Shown here in pieces: positions 57,346 through 64,000 of a DNA stretch of 64,000 bases. The translations under genes were made by a program, and so were the position numbers. A model generated the notes under the pieces. It worked only from the letters and a program-made list of their open reading frames with translations. It did not search any database and was not told the DNA's origin. Location: NCBI RefSeq assembly GCF_900099965.1, contig NZ_FNDJ01000015.1, positions 186,001 through 250,000 of the forward strand. The letters run 5' to 3'. This stretch comes from Nonomuraea jiangxiensis (GTDB lineage Bacteria; Actinomycetota; Actinomycetes; Streptosporangiales; Streptosporangiaceae). Position 1 is the stretch's first letter. Each line of letters begins with the position of its first letter.

Positions 57346-57454
57346 CAGCCGTTCTCGCGACGCCGGTCCACCGACCACGGGCGGATGGCGTCGGCTCGCA
57401 GGCGCAACGCGATCATCCGCTCGTTCCGGCGGGCCGCAGCCGGTCGCGGGGCTT

Positions 57455-58678
57455 TCAGCCGCCGGGGCCTTTCGCGACCGCGTGCCTGGCGCGGCCCGAG
57501 CTGAGACGCCGGCCCAGCCGTAATGCCGGGGCCTCCACGAAATGCCAGGTCAGCGTGCTGAGCCCGAGGAGCAGCGCCAGCACCCCCGCCAGGGCCGGCA
57601 GCCTCAGCGCCAGCGGTACGGCCAGGGGGTCAGGCCAGATTCGCTCGACACCCTCCAGGAGCAGAGGGTGGAGCAGGTAGATGGAGTAGCTGACCAGCCC
57701 CAGCCAGGCCAGCAGCCGTGGCACCCTCCGGTGCCGCAGCGCCATCCCGGCCCCGAAGGTGAGCCAGGCGGCGGCGATCGCGAGCTGCAGGCCGGGCTCA
57801 CCGTGTGCCAGCCAGAGCCCGGCCAGCGGCACCAGCGCCACCCATAACGCCTGTTTCCCGGGGATCTGGCCCTGCTCGGCCCGATACAGTGCCGTGCCGG
57901 CGAACATGGTGGCCAGGATCAGCAGGCCCTGCCCGGGGCCGGGGTAGGTCTGGTTGACGGCCAGCAGCCCCAGCACGGTGACGCCGATGAGGATCGCGCC
58001 CGCCCGCCGTACGGTGTCCGAACCCGCGATCACCGCCGCCAGCCCCGCAGCCACCAGCGTCGCCACCAGCAGCACCACCGTCAGCATCCGCCCCGATCCG
58101 CCGGACGACAACAACGTGGCCGGCAGCACGCCCGCGCCCAGTACGGCGGCCACGGCGAAGCCGAGCGAGCCCGCGGTGCTCCTCCGGTGCACGCCGAGCG
58201 TGAACATGGCGGTCACCAGCAGGTAGAAGGCCATCTCGTACGACAGGGTCCACAGCACGTTGACCAGGTTCGGCACGTACAGCAGGTTCTGCAGCATCGT
58301 CAGATGGCCGACCGCCAGGGGGACCGGCCGCGAGTCCCACCAGATGTGCATGCCGTCCCAGCCCGCCGCCACCAGCAGCGCCACCCCCGCCACGCACACC
58401 CCGAACAGCGGATACAACCGGAAGAACCGCGAAACCCAGAAGGCCCGAACGCTGCCCCGCCGCTCCAGCGACGCCGGCACGATGAAGCCGCTGACCAGGA
58501 AGAACACCGTCACCCCGTACCAGCCGGGCTCGAAGACCGCTTTGACCGGCTCCCTGGCCTCGGGTAACAGGAACTTGAAGGCGTGCTCCAGCACCACCGC
58601 CGAAGCGGCGATGCCGCGCAGGGCGTCGAGCCAGGCCATGCGTCGCCCGGCCGGCTCGCCCGACGGAATTCTCGGCAT
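57455..58678 (-). CDS. Acyltransferase-3 family membrane enzyme
   Basis: Integral membrane O-acyltransferase of 407 residues with about ten helices. The N-terminal motif WLDALRGIAASAVVLEHAF holds the conserved Arg and His, and RFFRLYP and LWTLSYEMAFYLL follow as expected. Such enzymes acylate envelope polysaccharides or secondary metabolites. ATG 58678 is given; ATG 58639 is an alternative. No glycan or metabolite genes are adjacent, so its acceptor is unknown. Confidence 0.9.
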   Translation of the reverse strand: MPRIPSGEPAGRRMAWLDALRGIAASAVVLEHAFKFLLPEAREPVKAVFEPGWYGVTVFFLVSGFIVPASLERRGSVRAFWVSRFFRLYPLFGVCVAGVALLVAAGWDGMHIWWDSRPVPLAVGHLTMLQNLLYVPNLVNVLWTLSYEMAFYLLVTAMFTLGVHRRSTAGSLGFAVAAVLGAGVLPATLLSSGGSGRMLTVVLLVATLVAAGLAAVIAGSDTVRRAGAILIGVTVLGLLAVNQTYPGPGQGLLILATMFAGTALYRAEQGQIPGKQALWVALVPLAGLWLAHGEPGLQLAIAAAWLTFGAGMALRHRRVPRLLAWLGLVSYSIYLLHPLLLEGVERIWPDPLAVPLALRLPALAGVLALLLGLSTLTWHFVEAPALRLGRRLSSGRARHAVAKGPGG

Positions 58679-59231
58679 CCGGCGATGCTAACCACCAAAT
58701 GTCGGCAAACGTGGGCGATCAGGGTTCGCAGGTAGAAAGAGGCCGACATCCAGTGCCGGACGTCGACGGTCAACGCCCTCGCCGCCACGCCGCTGAACTA
58801 CTACGCGATGAGCTCCCAGAGCCTCCTGCACCACGCGGTAGATCGTCCAGACGAGCGGCGCCGGCACAGGTCCGCCCTCCTGGCGGAGCGCTGAGCCGGT
58901 TCTACCGGGAACTGTTCCCGGGCGGCTGCTGCCGCCCGCGCTCATGCGGGAGATGACGTCCACGGTCCCGGTGAAGGACAACCCCATGCCCTGGGTGCGC
59001 GGCTTCGGGCTTGGCGTGCACCGCTACGACCTCGGGTGCGGCCCGGTGTACGGCCACATGGGCGGCGTACGGGGCTACACTGGCATCGTGGTCAGCACAG
59101 TCGACGGCCGCCGCCAGGCCGTCGTCGCCGTCACCCTCAACCCGAACCCGGCCGCCGTGCTCCCCGCTGCCATGAAGGCCGTGACCGCCGCCGTCTGCCC
59201 GTGACCGGCTGCCGTCAGGAAGGGGCCGTGG
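58679..59231. pseudogene. Gene debris: serine-hydrolase C-terminus and histidine-kinase fragment
   Basis: No intact gene. On the plus strand about 58888-59204 encodes the C-terminal part of a beta-lactamase-type serine hydrolase: ALSRFYRELF in one frame, then LPPALMREM, GLGVHRYDLG and YGHMGGVRGYTG in another, so there is at least one frameshift, and the catalytic SxxK region is missing. On the minus strand near 58800-58860 the translation VWTIYRVVQEAL is a histidine-kinase ATPase fragment. The mixture suggests decayed, rearranged DNA. Confidence 0.65.
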
Positions 59232-59705
59232 TCAGCGCTCGGCGGTCTCGGTCGTCGCCTTGATGAGCGCGTTACGCCGCAGGATGAGCCCGGTCATGTA
59301 GCGCCGCAGGACGAGGGCGTCGGCGAGGGTGCCCAGGGGGCCGGCGGGCGCGGCGAAGTCGATGAGGTCCTTCATCAGGGTCGCCTCGATGCCGTCGCCG
59401 ATGCGGGTCGGTTCGAAGGTGTGCGTGTGGTGCCAGCGCCGGAACGGGCCCCTGACCTGCTCGTCGACGAAGGACGCGGGCCGGTCGTAGGCGCTGATCC
59501 TGGAGGTCAGGTGCCAGGTCAGGCCGAAGTGCACCGCCCGCCACGTGACCTGATCGCCGAGGGCGAGCCGTCCGGAGGTCACCCCGGCGACCGCCTCCTC
59601 GCGCGAGGCGCGCATCGAGGAGGTGTGCAGCTCGACGGATAAGGAGGCGTCGAAGACGACGGGCGGCGGGGCGAGGACCAGAGTGGCCACCTCGAAACGG
59701 GCCAT
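59232..59705 (-). CDS. SRPBCC-family protein of the siderophore-like cluster
   Basis: Protein of 157 residues with the Bet v1-like START/SRPBCC fold of the type found as cell-division-inhibitor-like or cyclase-like proteins: FDASLSVELHTSSM, then ALGDQVTWRAVHFGL and RISAYDRPASFVDEQV. The Trp/His positions face the cavity in relatives. It lies 13 bp downstream of the IucA/IucC-like gene on the same strand and is probably cotranscribed. Its part in that pathway, if any, is unknown. Confidence 0.85.
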   Translation of the reverse strand: MARFEVATLVLAPPPVVFDASLSVELHTSSMRASREEAVAGVTSGRLALGDQVTWRAVHFGLTWHLTSRISAYDRPASFVDEQVRGPFRRWHHTHTFEPTRIGDGIEATLMKDLIDFAAPAGPLGTLADALVLRRYMTGLILRRNALIKATTETAER

Positions 59706-59718
59706 GCGCGGATTCTAA

Positions 59719-60963
59719 CTAGCGCCAGCGGGGGCGCTCGCCGGTGTCCCGCAGGGACCATCGGCCGTCGGGACGCAGCTCATCGTCGTAGTAGTAGACC
59801 GTGGCGGGCAGGCCCAGCGCCGGCCCCCCGTACGCCGTGAAGGCCGCGCCGCCCGCCTGCCGCAACAGGTCCGGGTCCACCGCGAGGGTCTCCGCGGCGA
59901 CCTCGGCGAGGCGCTCCAGCGCGTGGTGGGCCATGAAGCTGTCGTAGACGAGGCTGAACACGTGCGGGGCGGGCTGGCGCACGTCGCGGGAGATGACGTT
60001 GACCGGTGGCAGCGGACCGGTCAGCCCCCGCCCCGCCCTGATCGCCGGATCGATGTTGACGGCGCAGTCCCGGTAGAACACCGCGGTACGGCGACCGTCG
60101 CCGTCATAGCCGAACAACGTGTTCTGGCCGTGCATCTCCAGCGCGCACCCGGTACGGGCGGCGGCCTGCGTCCAGAGCGCGACCATGGGCGTCACGACGC
60201 GCCGGGCCAGCCACAGCGCCGGGTCCTCGCCGCTGCGGGCGACGAGCTGCTCCAGCAGCGTGGGGTGCCGGGGCCGCAGGACGTCGCGGCCGTACAGGGC
60301 GAACAACGGCACCGTGTACGGCGGCGGCGACTCCGGATCCCCGGAGGGCGTGCCCCACGTGCGCGGACTCGCCTCGCGGACGAGGAACCCCCACGCGTCC
60401 CGCGGCCGGTCGCCCAGCACCCCACCCGCCACCTCGCAGAGCACGGGCAGCCCGTGGCGGGTCAGCTCCGCGGCGGCCCACAGCTCCAGGGTGATGATCG
60501 GCCGGCGCAGGCGCCGGGTGAAGCGTGACAGCCGCCTGGGGTAATGCAGCTTGACGAAGTGCGGTTCGACCGGTTCGTCGCCGATGCGCTCGACGAACAC
60601 GGTGCGGGCGTTGGCGGAGGGCACCACCGTCAGCTCCGGGCCGCGCCCGGCGCGGCGCAGGGTGTCCCGCCCGGGCAGGCCGGGGAAGGCCAGCGTCTCC
60701 GGGTGGACGGGCAGCAGGAATCCGTCCGCGCCGCCGTAGCGGGCGCTCACCTTGGACTCCAGCTCCCCGGTCAGGAACGTCCCCAGCTCGGGCGGCACCA
60801 GGAAGGTGGGGACCTGGAAGCGGGGCAGGCCGCGCTGCGGGTGGTGGCGGTCGCCGATGTCGAGGTGGGCGGAGTAGGCGCTGTAATCACGGGTGCCGCC
60901 CCCGAGATAGCGCTCGGCGTACTGCCAGGTCCGCTGCGGGTCCCAGGACTCGTCGATGATCAC
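59719..60963 (-). CDS. IucA/IucC-family (NIS siderophore synthetase-like) protein, short form
   Basis: Protein of 414 residues, clearly shorter than the usual 580-630. It carries FVKLHYPRRLSRFTRRLRRP and the characteristic EMHGQNTLF motif of the family, plus a late FYRDCAVN segment. The N-terminal quarter that normally forms part of the ATP and carboxylate site is missing or strongly diverged; LLPVHPETLAF resembles the internal HP motif. The family condenses a carboxylic acid such as citrate with an amine or alcohol. It overlaps the PLP decarboxylase gene by four bases, which supports a joint pathway. Confidence 0.82.
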   Translation of the reverse strand: MIIDESWDPQRTWQYAERYLGGGTRDYSAYSAHLDIGDRHHPQRGLPRFQVPTFLVPPELGTFLTGELESKVSARYGGADGFLLPVHPETLAFPGLPGRDTLRRAGRGPELTVVPSANARTVFVERIGDEPVEPHFVKLHYPRRLSRFTRRLRRPIITLELWAAAELTRHGLPVLCEVAGGVLGDRPRDAWGFLVREASPRTWGTPSGDPESPPPYTVPLFALYGRDVLRPRHPTLLEQLVARSGEDPALWLARRVVTPMVALWTQAAARTGCALEMHGQNTLFGYDGDGRRTAVFYRDCAVNIDPAIRAGRGLTGPLPPVNVISRDVRQPAPHVFSLVYDSFMAHHALERLAEVAAETLAVDPDLLRQAGGAAFTAYGGPALGLPATVYYYDDELRPDGRWSLRDTGERPRWR

Positions 60964-62108
60964 GGTACGCCTTCCCGGTCGAGGTAGTGGAAGGTGGGCT
61001 CGGGATGCATGAGGAACTCGTGGTGGGACAGGTTCCAGGCATAGGCGCCGGCCAGGCGGAAGGCGATCAGGTCGCCCGGGCTCAGGCTGACGGGCACGTC
61101 CCGGGCGAAGACGTCCCGGGGCGTGCAGAGCTGGCCGACCAGGGTGACCGGTTCCCCGGGCCCGGCTGCCCCGCCGGTGCGGCCGATCACGGTGAACGGC
61201 TGGTCATGCCCCCTGGCCACCGGGGTGCGCAGGTGCTGGGTGCCGCCGCGCAGCACCGCGAAGCGCCGGCCGTGGTTGGTCTTGACGTCCAGGACGTCGG
61301 TGATGTACCAGCCGTGGTAGGCCGTCAGCGCGCGGCCCGGCTCGATGCGCAGCAGCGCCGGGACCCGCAGCCCCGCGACGGCGGCGCCGTAGGCCGGCCA
61401 GTCGAACAGGTGGTCCGGGCGGGCATAGTCGACCAGCATGCCGCCGCCCAGATCGATCTCGGGCCGGCCGAGCTCCGGCAGGTGCCGGTCCAGCCAGGAC
61501 AGCGCCCACGTGGTGACATGGGCGGCCAGGCCGGCCATCGCCGGCGCGGGCGACCCCCACGACAGGTGGACGTGCACGCCGCGGGGCCGGATCCGGGGAG
61601 CCGCGCGCAGGATCGGCAGGCAGGCCGCCAGCGCGTGCTCGTCCATGCCGAACGGCGTGACGATGTCGGCACCCGCCTCACCGGAGGAAGGCGGGCGTAG
61701 GTTGGCGCGCAGGAGGATGTCCACGGGCCGCGCGGCGGCGATCCGGGCCAGCCGGGTGAGCTCGCCCGGGCTTTCCACGTGCAGCCGCGCGACGCCGAGT
61801 TCGAGGGCGAGGGCCAGCTCGGCGTCGGTCTTGCCGGGGCCGCTGAAGGCCGTCCAGGCGTGCGGCAGGATCCGGCGCAGGTGGGCGAGCTCGCCGCCCG
61901 AGGCCACCTCGAACCCGTCCACGTGGCGCGACAGGGCCCGCAGGATCCGCTCGTCGGGGTTGGCCTTGACCGCGTAGAGCACCTGCGCGGTCCCGTCCAT
62001 CGCGCGCCTGACGGTGCCGGCGTGGCGGCGCAGGCCGTCCAGGTCGTACAGGTAGGCGGGCAGCGCGCCCGCCGCGGCCAGTCGTAGCGCCTTGGCCTGT
62101 AGGAGCAT
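60960..62108 (-). CDS. PLP-dependent decarboxylase, SbnH/LysA-like
   Basis: Fold-type III decarboxylase of 382 residues. The PLP lysine is in VLYAVKANPD near residue 48; HVDGFEVASGGEL, IDLGGGM and the C-terminal VTLVGQLCTPRDVF (with the catalytic Cys) complete the active site. It resembles diaminopimelate decarboxylases, and also SbnH, which decarboxylates an intermediate in staphyloferrin B assembly. Coupling to an IucA/IucC-like gene favours the siderophore type. ATG 62108 starts the three-gene unit; no classic iron box was recognised upstream. Confidence 0.88.
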   Translation of the reverse strand: MLLQAKALRLAAAGALPAYLYDLDGLRRHAGTVRRAMDGTAQVLYAVKANPDERILRALSRHVDGFEVASGGELAHLRRILPHAWTAFSGPGKTDAELALALELGVARLHVESPGELTRLARIAAARPVDILLRANLRPPSSGEAGADIVTPFGMDEHALAACLPILRAAPRIRPRGVHVHLSWGSPAPAMAGLAAHVTTWALSWLDRHLPELGRPEIDLGGGMLVDYARPDHLFDWPAYGAAVAGLRVPALLRIEPGRALTAYHGWYITDVLDVKTNHGRRFAVLRGGTQHLRTPVARGHDQPFTVIGRTGGAAGPGEPVTLVGQLCTPRDVFARDVPVSLSPGDLIAFRLAGAYAWNLSHHEFLMHPEPTFHYLDREGVP

Positions 62109-62179
62109 CGCGCCTCCGCGGACGGGCTGCCTTGGGCAACCAGCTTCCCCCGTGGAGCCGCCGGGTCACAACGGGCCGG

Positions 62180-62761
62180 TCAGATGACGCCGGCGCGGGC
62201 GGCGGCGGCAGCGGCGTCGGCGGCGCGCTCCGCGTCACGGGCGGTGACCGGCTCGTGGGTGATGAACAGCCGGTAGTAGACGGGGGCGACGGCCATCCTG
62301 ATCACGTCGGTGACGTCCGTGTCCGCGGGCAGCTCGCCCCGTTCGACGGCTCGCCGTACCACGACGGCCGCCTGGTCGTGGCGGGTGGCGAAGAAGCCGT
62401 GCAGGGACTGCGCCGCGGCGGCGCTCAGCGCGGCGGCCGTCACGAACGCGGAGGCGACCGGCCCGGTGGCGGGATCGGCGAACTCGCGCTGCACCGACCG
62501 GACGATCTCCCGCAGATCCTCCCGGAAGGAGCCGGTGTCGGGGACCGGCCACGGCTCGCCCCGCGCCAGCTCCAGCGCGTCCGCGATCAGCCCCTCCGCG
62601 TTTCCCCAGCGGCGGTAGACGGACGTCTTGTGGACGCCTGAGCGGATCGCCACGTTCTCCACCGTCAGTCCGTCGTAGCCGTGCTCGGCCAGCTCGGCGA
62701 GCGTCGCCTGCCGTACGGCGTCGCGCACGCGAGCGCTGCGACCACCGGGACGTTTCTGCAA
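62180..62761 (-). CDS. TetR-family repressor beside an ABC-F gene
   Basis: Regulator of 193 residues. The helix-turn-helix is at about residues 31-52 (TVENVAIRSGVHKTSVYRRWG) and the C-terminal domain is of the TetR_C_16 kind. The start is TTG 62761 with GGAG six bases upstream. It is divergent from the ABC-F gene at about 62836; repeated AGTTGCG elements in the 75-bp gap look like its operators. This layout suggests drug-inducible resistance. Confidence 0.88.
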   Translation of the reverse strand: MQKRPGGRSARVRDAVRQATLAELAEHGYDGLTVENVAIRSGVHKTSVYRRWGNAEGLIADALELARGEPWPVPDTGSFREDLREIVRSVQREFADPATGPVASAFVTAAALSAAAAQSLHGFFATRHDQAAVVVRRAVERGELPADTDVTDVIRMAVAPVYYRLFITHEPVTARDAERAADAAAAAARAGVI

Positions 62762-62771
62762 AGTCTACTCC

Positions 62772-62828
62772 AGTTGCGTTAACTCCCACTCTCAGGCTAC
62801 ATTAAAGCAACCTGAGTTGCGATAGGGG
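62772..62828. promoter_or_regulatory. Operator region between TetR and ABC-F genes
   Basis: GCAAC-CTGA-GTTGC forms a dyad at about 62808-62821. AGTTGCG occurs twice as a direct repeat (about 62772 and 62815), each followed by TTA or ATA. The run ACATTAAAGC is AT-rich. AGGGG at 62824-62828 is the ribosome site of the ABC-F gene. Confidence 0.55.
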
Positions 62829-62835
62829 TTCCATT

Positions 62836-64000
62836 CTGATCACACAGCTCTCCCTCAGGGGAGTCTCGAAGTCGTACGGCGAGCGCCGGGTGCTCGACCA
62901 GATCACCGCGAGCGTGCGCCCAGGCGAGCGCGCGGGGATCGTGGGCGAGAACGGTTCCGGCAAGTCCACGCTGCTCCGGCTCATCGCCGGGGTGGAGAGC
63001 CCGGACGACGGCGAGGTGACGGTGGTGGCGGCCGGCGGTGTCGGCTACCTGGGCCAGACCCTCGACCTGCCCGGCCACCACACCGTCCAGCAGGCCATCG
63101 ACGCCGCCCTGGCCGAGCTGCGCGCGATCGAGCGCGGCATGAGCGAGGCCGCCGAGGCCCAGGACATGGACAGGTACGCCGAGCTGCTCACCGCCTTCGA
63201 GGCCAGGGACGGATACGAGGCCGACGCCCGGGTGGACAAGGCGATGCACGGGCTCGGCCTGGCGCGCGTCGAGCGCTCGCGCGTGTTGTCGAGCCTGTCC
63301 GGCGGCGAGCGGGCCCGGCTGGGGCTGGCCTGCGTGCTGGCCGCCGCGCCGGAGATCCTGCTCCTCGACGAGCCCACCAACCACCTCGACGAGCAGGCGA
63401 TGTCCTGGCTGGAGGACCGGCTGCGCGAGCACAAGGGCACTGTGGTGGCGGTCTCGCACGACCGGATCTTCCTCGACCGGGTGGCGACGGCGATCCTCGA
63501 GGTCGAGGGCGGCACGCTGACCAGGTTCGGCGGCGGCTACACCGGGTTCCGCGCCGCCAAGGCGGCCGCCAGGTCGCGCTGGGAGCAGGCGTACGCCGCC
63601 TGGCGGGAGGAGATCGAGCAGGTCAAGGAGTTCGCCGCGACCACCGCGCGTCGCGTCGCCGTGGGGCGCGACATGAAGGACAACAACAAGATGGCCTACG
63701 ACCGCAACGCCGGGCGGGTGCAGAGCACGGTGGCCTCGCGGGTCCGGCAGGCCCAGGAGCGGCTGCGCCGGCTGGAGGACGACCCCGTCCCGCGCCCGCC
63801 CGAGCCGCTGCGCTTCCGCGGCACGTTCGCGCCCGCCGGTGCGCGTACGGGCCCGCTCGCGCAGATCGGGCCGGTGCGGGTCGAGGCCGGCGACCGGCTG
63901 CTGATCCACGGGCCGAACGGCGCGGGCAAGTCGACGCTGCTCGCCGCGGTCGCGGCCGAGGCGGGGGAGCGGGCCGGATACCTCCCGCAGGAGGTGACGT
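62836..64000 (+). CDS. ABC-F family ATPase (probable antibiotic resistance type), cut by window end
   Basis: Two-domain cytoplasmic ABC protein without membrane segments; 388 residues lie in the window. The first domain has Walker A GENGSGKS, signature LSGGERARL and DEPTNHLD; an interdomain linker with AYAAWREEIEQVKEF follows, then the second Walker A GPNGAGKS. ABC-F proteins bind the ribosome and displace antibiotics. No ATG, GTG or TTG exists in frame after the TAA stop about 30 bases before 62836, so the start must be CTG 62836 (AGGGG seven bases upstream) or ATT 62833. It is divergent from a TetR repressor. Confidence 0.88.
   Translation, partial: MITQLSLRGVSKSYGERRVLDQITASVRPGERAGIVGENGSGKSTLLRLIAGVESPDDGEVTVVAAGGVGYLGQTLDLPGHHTVQQAIDAALAELRAIERGMSEAAEAQDMDRYAELLTAFEARDGYEADARVDKAMHGLGLARVERSRVLSSLSGGERARLGLACVLAAAPEILLLDEPTNHLDEQAMSWLEDRLREHKGTVVAVSHDRIFLDRVATAILEVEGGTLTRFGGGYTGFRAAKAAARSRWEQAYAAWREEIEQVKEFAATTARRVAVGRDMKDNNKMAYDRNAGRVQSTVASRVRQAQERLRRLEDDPVPRPPEPLRFRGTFAPAGARTGPLAQIGPVRVEAGDRLLIHGPNGAGKSTLLAAVAAEAGERAGYLPQEVT

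Noticed and set aside
59719..60963. Interpretation of the IucA/IucC-like gene as a frameshifted full-length gene
   Set aside because: The upstream sequence is occupied in the same orientation by the decarboxylase with a clean 4-bp overlap, so no missing N-terminal coding sequence is present there.

Overview
The window is very GC-rich, with GTG/TTG starts, dense divergent and convergent small transcription units, many one-component regulators (TetR, MerR, XRE, AraC, GntR, LuxR), F420-type and SoxR-type genes and ECF sigma factors with fused SnoaL-like domains. This points to a soil actinomycete; gene content resembles Streptosporangiales such as Nonomuraea, but that genus call is only an impression. 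It reads as accessory chromosome: no rRNA, tRNA, ribosomal genes, CRISPR array, integrase or transposase was seen.

Layout. 0-3.3 kb: TetR regulators, an F420 oxidoreductase and a quinone-reductase-like gene behind a duplicated operator. 3.3-5.0 kb: a metal module (CadD-like exporter, MerR sensor, small Cys-Cys protein) with a classic MerR promoter and a strong terminator. 5.1-7.7 kb: dicarboxylate symporter with an upstream CRP-type site, a SoxR-box gene and a truncated haemoglobin. 7.8-11.6 kb: an ECF41-type sigma factor, an SDR, an AhpD/CMD-like protein lacking its cysteines, a small membrane protein and an XRE regulator; three promoters here share one ECF41-like motif with an exact 16-base spacer. 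11.7-18 kb: TetR, NTF2-like proteins, a frameshifted imine-reductase-like gene, an MFS exporter behind a SoxR box, and a TetR/SDR pair around a 13-bp inverted repeat. 18.2-20.6 kb: two secreted proteins and two tandem-repeat tracts.

20.5-26.7 kb is the most unusual part. One strand carries a large LAL-type LuxR regulator, a 53-residue protein, one uncertain and one well-supported short peptide ORF, an ATP-grasp peptide-maturase-like enzyme, a histidine kinase and a response regulator. The ATP-grasp gene overlaps the kinase gene by four bases and the kinase gene overlaps the regulator gene by four bases. It looks like a small RiPP (graspetide-like) system whose peptide does not resemble the precursors I know.

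26.8-35.8 kb: a hydrolase/acyltransferase pair, a second two-component system, three more SigJ/ECF41-like genes (one with the sigma-4 domain missing), a RibD-like reductase, a CGNR protein and an MFS transporter. 35.8-41.5 kb: a complete Opp/Dpp-type operon with fused ATPases behind a 28-bp dyad. 41.6-50.1 kb: AraC/aldo-keto reductase, methyltransferase, GNAT, SRPBCC, an orphan 476-residue protein and a carboxylesterase. 50.2-51.4 kb: crcB-DUF190-crcB fluoride-export-like operon. 51.6-57.4 kb: M14 peptidase/TetR, double-HTH MerR, beta-propeller lactonase-like protein/GntR, and a third SoxR-box quinone reductase. 57.4-64 kb: an acyltransferase, gene debris, a minimal NIS-siderophore-like pair (IucA/IucC plus SbnH-like decarboxylase), and a TetR/ABC-F resistance pair cut by the window end.

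Several genes appear to form regulons scattered over the window: SoxR boxes at about 6.7, 15.8 and 56.3 kb, and ECF41-like promoters at about 9.5 (two), 10.7, 31.3 and 34.0 kb.
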